A stretch of DNA of 19,065 nt from Acanthaster planci (Eukaryota; Echinodermata; Asteroidea; Valvatida; Acanthasteridae), in assembly GCF_001949145.1 (NCBI RefSeq), contig NW_019091365.1, forward strand, positions 488,025 to 507,089, given 5' to 3'. The position numbers and the translations under genes were made by a program. How positions within the stretch are numbered: position 1 is the stretch's first letter; each line of letters opens with the position of its first letter. Below, in pieces: positions 1 to 10,400 of the stretch. Under the pieces are notes generated by a model. That model was given only the letters and a program-made list of their open reading frames with translations. It did no database searches and was not told the DNA's origin.

Positions 1-2335
1 TACTTCACCTTGCCTGCATGTTGATTACCTCTGGGCTAGATAAACATGTACCATTGATTAATTAATGAGACGCAAAGCCAACCTTGTCAGCACAGAATTT
101 TACTGTTAATTACCTCCCATGCCAGGACTGCCCAAGGGTCTGTGAATGTAAAGTCCTGTACATCTTGAGAGCCTTAAGGTGACCCATTCACACAAAGGAT
201 TATTCTGCCAGACAAGCTTGGCTTGTTGGCATTGTTCCAAATACGGCTTGACATTCTGTCATTAGCACACGTATCGGTGTTTTTGTTATACTTTAATTTC
301 CTTTTTTGTTTTTTTTGTGTGTGTTTTTTTCTCGTGTGATTATGTTTCAGTGCTTTTTAGTTGTCATGCATTGAGTTTTCTATGATTATTTTTCACCTCA
401 TTGTCATGCGATATAATGCCTGATGCACATAATGTTCAGTGCACGTTTATGTACTGATAAAGTCTATACTTGTAGTTCAAACAGTAGCGTATTGTTGATA
501 CCAGTATGGACATTTTTCTATCACGCTTAAAAATCACAAGCACTAGGCAGTGATCGAAAAATAATATCTGGCCTAACCCTCTGCATTTTTGCTGGTACAT
601 GCACATTCATTGTTGGTGGTTTGATCATTCTGTGAAGTGTGTAGGCCATTCTGCCGAGTATGCCATAATACGTGGCATTCTTTAAGTGAGTGGATCATTC
701 AAAAAGGTGACAAATGCATGTACATGCACATATACCTACCGGTATGTATACTCTGAACAAGGAGTTGTGCACGACGACACCATAGCTTCTAGAATATACT
801 CAGAAACTTCAGAAGCACACGTGTTAATGGTCCTCTACTCGTTATATTTCCCATATATCAGGGGTGAGATTATCAGGCGTTTTCTGATCTCAGGAGTTTT
901 TTAATCCGTTTTTTGGATTTTAGGTTTTTTTAAAATAAACTCTTTAAAATCCGGAAAAACCTGTGTAAAACTAAGGTGTTTTTACGCATGAACATTGGTA
1001 TTAAGCACAAGAAATGGGTATTTTAAGGAATGCTCAGAGGTAAACACAAAGTTTATGTTTACCCCTAGACTCCATGGTACGGTGGGGCTCTGAAAGGCTC
1101 TAGTGATTGTTTCCTGGATATTTCATTTTCCTCCAATCTCGCCTGTTTACATTTCATTTCTACCGGGGTGGTTTTGATGACGATCAGTCTTTACGAGTAT
1201 TATCCAAACAGAATGGACAAGCACCTGTATATTTATCTGCGTAGTGCCAAGCTACGTGTAAGTAAATGAACTTGAGGCCAAGTCTCTTATAATTAACTGA
1301 AAACAATATTACCCTGGCCTATAGCTTGGTTTGTTGCCGGGGTTGTTATTTATTCATGTCCTTCAGCAGCCCTCTTCATTTCAGTTGCCATAGATACAGT
1401 CCATTAATTGTTACAGATACCGCATAGATTGCTCCATACCAACCGTACATGTAAGTTTCATCTCAGAATTCATTACTTGCTTTTGAAACTGAAAAGGAAA
1501 CTCACCTGTAATGGTTATGGTTAACGGTGCTAGAGATAATTACAAAAAACCCTTGACCGTTGTTATAATTAAGCAACTTTGTTGTATGATTCGGATGCAA
1601 GTGAGTATTCACAAGTAAAGTGCAGTTTTGGCCAGCGATATTCACTTCAGGAATTTTGACCAATCAAACTGCTTCCTTAGTATCCGGAAAAGTGGGCCAT
1701 TGGCTGTGCATGAAGTGCTTCCAACTTTAAAAGTCTTGTCAATCAATTGGCTCATTGGGCCAGGGGACTTGCAGAACACATGGGCTGCATGCTGTGTCTC
1801 AAAAGGCAACAGTTTAAACAGCATATTGAGGGGACTTCGTCTCATGTCTGCATGATGACACTGTACGTGCCCTGGAATGGCCTCCTTAACTGTACTGTAC
1901 AGCAGTCCTTAGAATTTCATGCAAAGGTATCCAGTGCACTCAAACATGCCGGTTCTCTCGCTTGTGCTGTCTGCGTCAGTTCTGTTTGCACTCATCAAAC
2001 AAAACCATTTGTCAGTTGAGATTGGCAGATACACTGTACATGTAGTCTTGATTCTGTTGCGCCCATGATGCAATTCAATGGAGTGGACATGCTTTCATGT
2101 ACATTCCTACACTGTACATGTGACTGGCACATCTCTTCAAATCGGCAGTGTAAACTGTTTACCAAGACAAGGTGTCTCAAATCACCCAATCCTAGATGCA
2201 AAAGCTTGAATGTGCAAGTTATAGGAGAACATTTTTTATTCATGTACCGGTACCGTGAATGGCTACAGTGTAGCTACATGTACATGTAGGTTCCAGTTTA
2301 TTTTTTTTTTATCCAAGGAGTTAATATTTAACCCT

Positions 2336-2710
2336 AATCCTCCCAAATCCTTCAAAATCCTTCTCTCCCAAGTGGAGGAATTTGGAGGGTTCAGGGTGTA
2401 TGGCAAAAGTGCATGGTTGATTTCAAAGGATGCCATAAGTGAAGGTCGTGGATTAGACCTTGTGTTGTTCGTTGTTCTTGCTTAGTCATGCATAAATTCA
2501 GTCCGATTTTTTTTTTTATTCAACTGCACAGCTAAAGAGTTCCATTTACACTGCCTCAACATAATGACAGGAATTGCCAGAGGATTTCGAAGGATTTGGG
2601 CAGTTAGGCACACCTCCAAATGACATTTTCAAGAAATTTTGGAGGATTTTGGAAGATTTGGGCTGAATGCAATTTTCTCATGTTGAAAATTGGAGGATTT
2701 CGGAGAGAAA
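2336..2710. repeat. Cluster of GGAGGATTT-type repeats in both orientations
   Basis: At 2336-2370 the C-rich orientation appears (CCTCCCAAATCC, then TTCAAAATCCTTC). At 2372-2396, 2579-2602, 2641-2662 and 2690-2706 the G-rich orientation appears (GGAGGAATTTGG, GAGGATTTCGAAGGATTTGGG, GGAGGATTTTGGAAGATTTGGG, TGGAGGATTTCGGAG). The two orientations are inverted relative to each other, and a related hairpin sits in another intron at 15762-15814. This looks like decayed copies of one dispersed element; no coding content is seen. Confidence 0.5.
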
Positions 2711-3160
2711 TATACTGAATCCCAGAATTGTTTGGTTTTTAGTCCCAACTGCTAGTAGTCGCACTGCATGGTCATGCAAAAGTGATTCTACCCAACATAA
2801 ACACAAGTTTATGCGTGTATACAGACATCTATGCATTGTTTGTTTTTCATATGAATGTGCCGTTTGTATCATTTTCCACTGTAGAGTTCTTCCTTTGGGC
2901 ATTTTGTGTGTAATATTAACCAGTATGAGCCCTTATCAGATGTTTTGGGGCACTTACACTGATGGACTAACTTGTTTTGGTGTTATATGGCTTTATTAAA
3001 CATTAAATTTCCACAATATTGCCCCTTGATTACAGACTATTGATTTACTGACAAACTGGTAACCTTACTTTGGTCACTCATTTATGAGACCTTGGCTTTT
3101 GCGTGAGCCTTGTGGCAGTGGCTTAGCCAAACCAGACTGACTTTGTGACTTCCTACATGT

Positions 3161-3649
3161 AGGGTGTAATCCACTAATTCAGGCCCCATTGAAAACAGTG
3201 TAAAATCAGCATTGTTCGGGGCCCAATAATATGCATACCAACATCCCTGAGGCATCAGAAACACATGTTAAGTTATTGTATGGTCCATAATCTTTCACTT
3301 TCTTTTCAATTTTCTGTGGGTTAACTGATTACATTTTGAGTTATTCCCTCAAAACAAAATTACCCCCCAAAACATGATTTTTCCAAAGTCTGCTTGCAGC
3401 CATTTTTCAAGTGACAACCCTCAACTTCCTTGGGCACTTAGGACCATTTTTCAACAGTACATTTTAGCCATTCTGCTCTCAGATGAAAGCTCAAAGACCC
3501 AGAGAGTTGATTCTGGCAAAGATTTACACAATCTCACCATTTTGGGGGCCATACACTTCTCCTTTTTCAAAAGATACTGTGGGTGGGGGCACTTTTATGT
3601 GCAAATGAGCCGGCCAGAAATTCTTGCTTGAATTAGTGGACTGCACCCT
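3161..3649. mobile_element. Putative non-autonomous foldback element, about 489 bp
   Basis: The 24-nt stretch 3161-3184 (starting AGGGTGTAATCCACTAATTC) is the reverse complement of 3626-3649 with 3 mismatches by hand alignment. The interior has no convincing protein. Terminal inverted repeats around a short non-coding body fit a MITE-like DNA transposon. No clear target-site duplication is visible, so the exact ends are uncertain. Confidence 0.45.
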
Positions 3650-4426
3650 GTACTTCTCCTACACACTTAAATTTTATGTAAAGCATCATGAGGCTCCAAA
3701 GACTAACTGTAGGGTCTAGGGCTTGTTCTGGCCCATATTGTTGGCACGAACCTACTCCTCAAAGATCCAGAGATTGGAAACCTTTTTAATTGTGAAGTTC
3801 AAATCAGCAGGAGTCACACAGGACAAGTTGGGTAAGGGACCATTTGTTGACCACTGAGTCATTTCTTCTGTGCAAAAAGTGTCCTGGGTACCAGGAAAAT
3901 TGGTGGACCAATATCTGCCATATATGAACAATATGAACAATTTCTGCCATATGTGTTTTCATGCCTGAAGTCACAGCCAAATTTGCAGACAAGGTTCCAG
4001 AAATGCAAACAAACAACACATACAACGTTTTCCTGATTATTGCTTGGTTAGTTTTGAATTTTGGTGAGATAAGGCTATTCAGACTCCCATTTGCATGCCA
4101 GTTTACAACTACTGTAGCTTTTGAAGTTGGAAACATTTTTGATTGTTTTTATTTTGACCAGTGTTATTCATCTTGTTGATTTTTTGTCAACAAATCCTGG
4201 TACATGTATCATTTTTCTTTTGTAGGGATATACTGGTTATTAAGAGGATTTTTGAAGTCTTTACCCAAATTTCTGTAAATTTGATTAACGTACTCATGCG
4301 AAGTATGGAAAATAGGATGGCATTTAATCATATGCCATTTATGGTAACTGGGTTGGTCAAGGCAACCGATAAACTCTTGCTTAGCAGTTATTGTGTAAAT
4401 TTGATTCCTCCCACTCATGCTTCCAG

Positions 4427-4483
4427 CAACACGAGGTTGTGAGACGGCCAAAGAAACAACGCAAGCAGCATGGAGAGAAAGAG
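4427..4483 (+). CDS. Piezo: Piezo exon a (57 nt, basic linker)
   Basis: A pyrimidine-rich tract ending CTTCCAG at 4420-4426 gives the acceptor, and GAG|GTAAGAC at 4481-4490 gives a strong donor. The 19 codons between them read QHEVVRRPKKQRKQHGEKE in phase 0 at both ends, joining in frame to the next exon (RLMDESG...). The peptide is strongly basic. In the family, a charged cytosolic linker precedes the MMxWSITYHSW helix, so a basic stretch here is expected. The upstream neighbour is not found in the window and the downstream neighbour lies 4.8 kb away. The exon is short and divergent, so it could be alternatively spliced or a chance open frame, but the splice sites and phase agreement favour a real exon. 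Confidence 0.7.
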
Positions 4484-7400
4484 GTAAGACGCAGAAAGCA
4501 GAGATGAGGCTTGAAACAGAGGCAGTGGTGGGGATCAATAAGATAGAGGTTGGGACGAGATGAAAGGGTTTAAGTAGGAAAACATCAGAAGACGCCAGTG
4601 TCTCAGAAGAGAGGTGGAAAGAGCACCCGTATACTCTTCCAGAATATTTTGATTTTTTTTTTAAGGAAAATGCCTTTCAAAGCATGCATGGGCTATTTTG
4701 ACAGTATCATTGGGGTTTTCTGAGGGATGTCTCTTGAATCCATTGCTTTGTGCTCTCCAGCCTTTGTATTTCATATTGTGGCTTTTGCTTTGATTGGATT
4801 TTCACAGCCACACATTTAGTCTACAAGCGAGTCACATTATCATGCTGTCTCAACTGAGTTTTGCAATTCATACACGTATGCAAATTAAGCTTTGCACATC
4901 CCATTATTTACATGGGGGTTAATATTTAAAGTCTTAACTTTATAGCTGGTGCTAACTTTACAAGACTGAACCATATGCCAACAATGGTTGATTAATTTTG
5001 TTTTTCCAACTAAACTTATTGGGTAATTATTAATGTTATGAAAAGGCTTGTATTATCAACTCAATAATGTGGTCAGTTCATTTGGACAATTTTAAAAGTT
5101 TTTTAGTGTTTGGAGATAGTAATATTTTTTTTTTTAAATCAAAAGATAACGTCCTTTTGGGAACTTACTTCCTTTTCTCCCTGTTCTAACACTTTGTTTT
5201 TCTCAGTTTTAGAAACATCTTTGTGATTTCCCACAATACCCTATCTCTTACGTGTGATTGGTCAAAACCCTGTGGCCTATTGTTTTTCTGTCTCACACTT
5301 GAGGTCCTGTCCATTGAGCTTCTTGTCTTGCAACAGTTCTATTCCATTTCTGATGTAAACCCTTTCTTCGTGTAGTCTTCCTCTCTTCCTCAGTGTTCTC
5401 CTCTGTTTATTTCTTCTACCTGTCTGTCACGATCCAAACGCGGTGGTTGTGTTTACGCTTGCCTGCATTCAGATTCCTCAGAATCACCCAGCCTTACCCT
5501 TGAGCTGTGCATAGCGTACAAGACAGTTTGAAAGAAAAGCATCCACTGAAATGAGCTGTACAGTGAGAACTAATTACAGGTGTTTCCACACCATTAGAAA
5601 GGCATATGCACAGGGGTTTAATCATTGCAATGAGATACCAGACAAACAGAATTAACCTCGTAGTCTGTGGTGTGGATACCCAACCTCATATCATGCATGT
5701 ATACAACGTACATGTACATGTAGCCATGTCCAAGTGGCTGCGGCTGACAGTACCGCAGGTGCTTGTGAGAAGTGGAGGTAGCTGCTGGTTAGTGGCTCCC
5801 TTAAGTGCACATGTTATTTCTAGCTGTAGCCATAATGTTCTCTTCCGTGGACAGACAACACCTGTCTTGGGCTTCTGAAATCATATTGGTTCTACCTTCC
5901 ACATGAGCAGTTGGCTTTGCTCTTAGCATATGTATACATGCTACATGATGGGTGCATAGACGTAGGCATTTGCCTTTGTAAATTAAGCTAACCTTGTGTC
6001 AGAGGTCATGAGTACAATGATACATCAGCTCTTCTCACACTTTTCGAATTGGAGATATCAAGGCTTGCGAATTGAACACTGTGACCCTTTCCGTCGTTCT
6101 TACCTCATGTGTATGTGTTTGTGCTGTCTTCCGTGTATGGAGCTTCGGCACATGTTTTCACATCTCAATTTCTCTAATATCTGGTTGTCATGGCATTCTC
6201 TTCATCAAGGTTTCCCCACAGAGACAGGTTTGTATGTTTTTGTTTTCTGCTAAAATTTCTCCCATGTGCACTGTGGGTAAATTTTTTTCATCACCATTCA
6301 ATTGTCACATCTTTTTTTTAAAGTGAAAATTAATGTTCAAATTTCAAAGTGACGGGATTCACTCGATATTACATAAATTATGTTATGTGGAAAAAAAGTC
6401 CTCCAAAAAGGTAATGTTGGACAAGGTGAATGTGAATATTTTTTTTACATTTCCTGTTACATTTTTGGTGTGTTTTTAAGAAAATGTATGTTTTCTTTTG
6501 CACCGCACACATTTTTTGCTCTTAATTTTATTGTTAAACAGTGCTGTGCTATAATTATTTACCAGTATGAACGAAATAGAAACTAAGTTTTTTTGTACCC
6601 AAATGTTCTGAAAAGGTTTCAAAGAAAATTAATTTTGCTTTATTTTGCTCTCCATCATTATTATCCCGCAGTCGTCCCCAAAAGCAAGTATTTCTTTTTG
6701 TAAAGTTATATTTAATTACCTTCTGATAAGCATCCTTTCCTATGGCGTGCATGATGTGTCTTGTAAATGTTGCAGTGATATGATTTGGCCTATTTCAGAG
6801 ATGTCTCGCTCGTGACTTTGGTTGGTTTTTCAATTTTTTTTTGTGGTAGAATTGCAGGCAAGTTTCCAGAAACTGTGTGGGCAATTTGGCCAATATTGTC
6901 GAGCTTTTTACTGTAACCTCTTGCTGCGCTTTTTTTGTGATGCTGTGGTACGTGTAAATGGGCTAACATGAGAAATGCGAGGCCCGTAGTTCCGTAACTG
7001 TGGACAATCTGAAGGCACCGGTAGTACATGTCAGGTTTTGCCAGTAAGAGTTAAAAGTTATTCTAAAGAAGACTGCCCTGCTGTTGCTATTGTGGCCCTC
7101 AACGGGACTTTGTAGCAAGAAGTTCCAGACGCCCCCCCCAAAAGTCATCCACTGTACAGGCAACCAGCAGTACCTTCCTTGTTTTTCACCCTTCAAGGGG
7201 CACCATGCTCTTTGCCAAGTAATACACCTAACCATAATACGGGCGATTCACAATAGTGCGCCTCCAAGAGTTTCAATGCATTGGCCAACCACCTTTCCAA
7301 ACGCGCACTGGGTGGACAGATTTTGCGCACTGGGATTGGCCAATGCGTTGCAAACTCTTGGAGGCGCACTATTGTGAAATGGCCGGTACATGGCCGGTCT

Positions 7401-10400
7401 GTGCGTTCTTCCAAAATTTTCCTCTTGCCCTCGGTGGATTTTGATGGCTCTAGATTTTGAACATGCTTCACATTAAGTCGTGTTTTTATACCAGGGGTAA
7501 GCCTTCGGTTATTTTTCGGAAACTATTCAAAAAGTCATAAATGTATGCGATGTGACATCTCTGGAATTGGACTTGCTTTGCAGCACCGTGTTCACTGAGT
7601 GTGTGTGTGTGTGTGTGTTCGCAGTTTCCTGACTGCCCAGCTTGATTTTTTTACATGAAATATGGTACTTTGTATTAACCAGTCCCATGGCTGCTCAATA
7701 CTTCCAAAACCTGTAGAATTTAGAAATATCTAACATTTTGTTCGAAACTTGCGGTTAAAATGGATGTTTTCCAACTTGGCTGCTCAAAGAAGCCCGTTCA
7801 GTGTAAACGGAAGGAAATTTTGGAAAGTGTCTGTTTGCACGATGTCCCTTGGAAGCATTGCAGGCAGTGGTTGCGTTTATCCCCTTCGTTTTACCCCAAA
7901 AGTGCTTTGTTATTCGGCATTGGATTTCGTCTGTGGGTCCAGTGTGGCACAACTTGTACATGTCATGGACTTCTAGGTTCTGCAGAATACCATATTTCGT
8001 GGATGTCCCAGACTCCTAACTTTACTGGCAGTATTGCATAGATATGACACCAAATTAGCTAATTTTAAAATTCCCCTCGGAGATGTCAATCTGAAGCCTA
8101 TATTTACTATGTACTTGGTACTGTATTAGAAACAAAGCAAGATTGCACGTAATGTACGATCAGCTAGGAAATAAGTTTTGTTTGACAGTAACCAAGTTTC
8201 CTATTACAGCATTTGAAAAAGTGTCAGTTTCTGGCCACATCCAGTAAACAAATTTTCGGACCAAAGCTACTGAATTAGCTTTTGAAACTTGGATGGGTTT
8301 TAGGACATGGAATGTAGCCCTTCGATAACATAGCACGTTTCTTGGCATGTTGCATTGTACTGCTCATTTTCATTTCATTCTGTCATATGGTCCGCATTTG
8401 TGAATCCGCTCCATGCCTGCTATCTGCTGCTTTCCACATTCGTGCCAGTGTAATACTGTGCATGTTGCTTCTATTGTTGGGATATTGCCAGGGCAATATC
8501 AACATATTGCCTGGGCAATAAAAATATGTTGCCCGGGCAATATCAACTAATTGGCACAGCAGTGTTTCACTGGCTTTGATCCTGCTGCTCATTTCATTTG
8601 TCTCTCTGTCTTGTAGTTTGCATACAACATTATCTATGCATTGAGTGATCTAGTGTATGACTTGTTATTGTAGAGTGGTAGGTACCCTTTTCAATTGTAG
8701 CTTCAAATGCAGACGAAATTGTTCCCGTTGTACAGAGAACAAAATCCCCGACAGAAGTTGAATTTGAGACATTTCTGGAATCCATGCGGTTTGCTGCTAA
8801 CAACTCCAAATGCATTTCTTTTTAACTTCTCATTCCCAACACTGCTGCTAACCCTCTTTACATGTACGTGACATTCAAACGCAATCGCAGTTTCGTTCAC
8901 ATGTCCAGCTCACGTCAAATCATACCTTGAAAAAAAATAATTAACTGTGTATAGTTTCATGGGGAAATTTGAAAATTAACAAATAAATGAAAAATATACA
9001 TTATTCCCCCATGAATTATTGCAAGTGGAAACTTACCAACATGTACATGTAAGTCATTCACATTCTAACTACATGTAGGGTGGAAAATCAAAAACAGTAT
9101 GGACATATTGCAAATGAACTAACTTACTCCAGTACACCTACATGTTTAAAATCTAATACAACGGGCAAAGCTGAAGTTCTGTAGTCATAGCAACAATATC
9201 CAAACAAAATTGATCACACAATTCCTACAGCTTCATTATTTTGCCAGACAGCCAAATCAAGAGACCACTTTCTCACCGTCTGTTTTATTTCCACCCACCC
9301 TCAGCGCCTCATGGACGAGTCTGGCCCATCCTACCAATCCATGGAGCCGACGGACGCGGCCGCAGCCAGCGGGAGCAGAGAAGGGGCAGAGGAAGGGGCA
9401 GAGCTGCAGCGACAGGTATCGACCCGGAGCGAGGAGGACGGGCAGCGTAAGATGTCGCCGTTTGCCACGATGGTGGCCTACGTCACCAAGCAGTGCTACA
9501 TCGGGGCCCTCATCTTGATGATGGTTAGTGCTACAATAACCCCTACTTACCCTACTCTGCCAGAATTTCCACTCCGGTAGGTTTGGATGGTTGGCAAGAT
9601 GTGCATCGAACTTGATATAAATGAGTCTTGTTGATTAGTTTCTGTCTGATTCAACTTGCCTCCTAAAGATGTCTGTGTAGTCCAGATAATGAAGGCATTT
9701 TGGTGTCAGTGTCGAGTACAGACTGTCATGCAACTTCCAATTCCAGTGTAATTTTTCGCACACCCCTAGGGATTTGGATAATACGAGTGACTTCCCTTTT
9801 GCTTTGGCACAATGCACAAGGCCATTACACAACATGTGTATAGTCTCCAGATCCACCAAAAAGATTGCAAATTTTTATCAGAAGGAGATCTCCAGCTGAG
9901 AACCATCTCCCCACTTATCAAGGCCTTCACCACCCCCTTTGATATCACAACTCGTCTTTGGCCCCAATTCCCCACAGGTCTGGAGTATCACCTACCACAG
10001 CTGGCTGACCTTCGTCCTCCTGCTCTGGTCACTCCTCATATGGATCATCCCTGCCTCCACCACTCGCAACCGCGCCCTCTACAGCTCGCCGCTGCTGGTC
10101 ATCTACTGCGAGGGCCTTCTCCTGATCCAGTTTGTCTACGGCCTGGACCTGAATGACTCGGAGCTACCTTCCGTCACCAAAGACGGAATCAACCTGGCCG
10201 AGATCGGCCTGATGAAGTTCATGTATCCATGTGGTCCGCTGGCTCTCCAGGTTGGTTCTGTTGGCAAAATGTAGAGGCAGTCAAATAACGACCTACTACG
10301 TCTTCTGTTCTCATTCCGGCCTAGTTTTCAGAGATGCAGATAGCATCACAGATCAGTCCCTGACAATGCGCAGTCAGATTAGAAAGCTCTATCATGGCAA

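Larger units (their letters stand above)
1..4426 (+). other. Intronic sequence upstream of the first visible Piezo exon
   Basis: AT-rich, with many T runs and stops in all frames, and no stretch that reads like the GC-rich hydrophobic exons downstream. The open frames here (for example 1628-1855, 2667-2999, 3374-3631 and 4161-4442) resemble no family I know and lack paired splice signals. I interpret the region as the 3' part of an intron ending at the acceptor 4425-4426. It contains a foldback element (3161-3649), GGAGGATTT-type repeats (2336-2710) and several TACATGTA motifs. A very short exon, such as the one at 4427, could still be hidden here. Confidence 0.6.
4484..9304 (+). other. Piezo intron of 4.8 kb
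   Basis: The largest complete intron in the window. It has a donor GTAAGAC and an acceptor preceded by CTGTTTTATTTCCACCCACCCTCAG. The content is mostly AT-rich and non-coding, with a 42-nt inverted repeat (7247-7378), a GT microsatellite (7599-7618), a triplet of palindromic 22-mers (8482-8547), a poly-C run near 7129-7138 and several TACATGTA motifs (5709-5722, 8859, 9044, 9070). The flanking exons match in phase (0/0), so no further exon is required between them. The open frames inside have no recognisable product. Confidence 0.75.

Noticed and set aside
3804-4136. 110-codon minus-strand open frame with hydrophobic parts
   Set aside because: AT-rich intronic composition, no recognisable domain, no splice partner and no match to the Piezo regions expected upstream.
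5471-5514. Possible exon after a long pyrimidine tract (ACCTGTCTGTCACG...CATTCAG)
   Set aside because: The in-phase reading reaches TAG within 14 codons, and exons a and b already join in phase without it.
7084-7471. Overlapping open frames on both strands with similar peptides
   Set aside because: The similarity comes from the inverted repeat at 7247-7378, which reads nearly the same on both strands; no known protein.
8482-8547. CRISPR-like array
   Set aside because: Only three units with no unique spacers between them, in a eukaryotic intron; it is a tandem palindromic repeat.
9210-9518. 102-codon Pro/Ser/Arg-rich open frame
   Set aside because: Shifted reading of Piezo exon b; the correct frame continues with the conserved MMVWSITYHSW junction.
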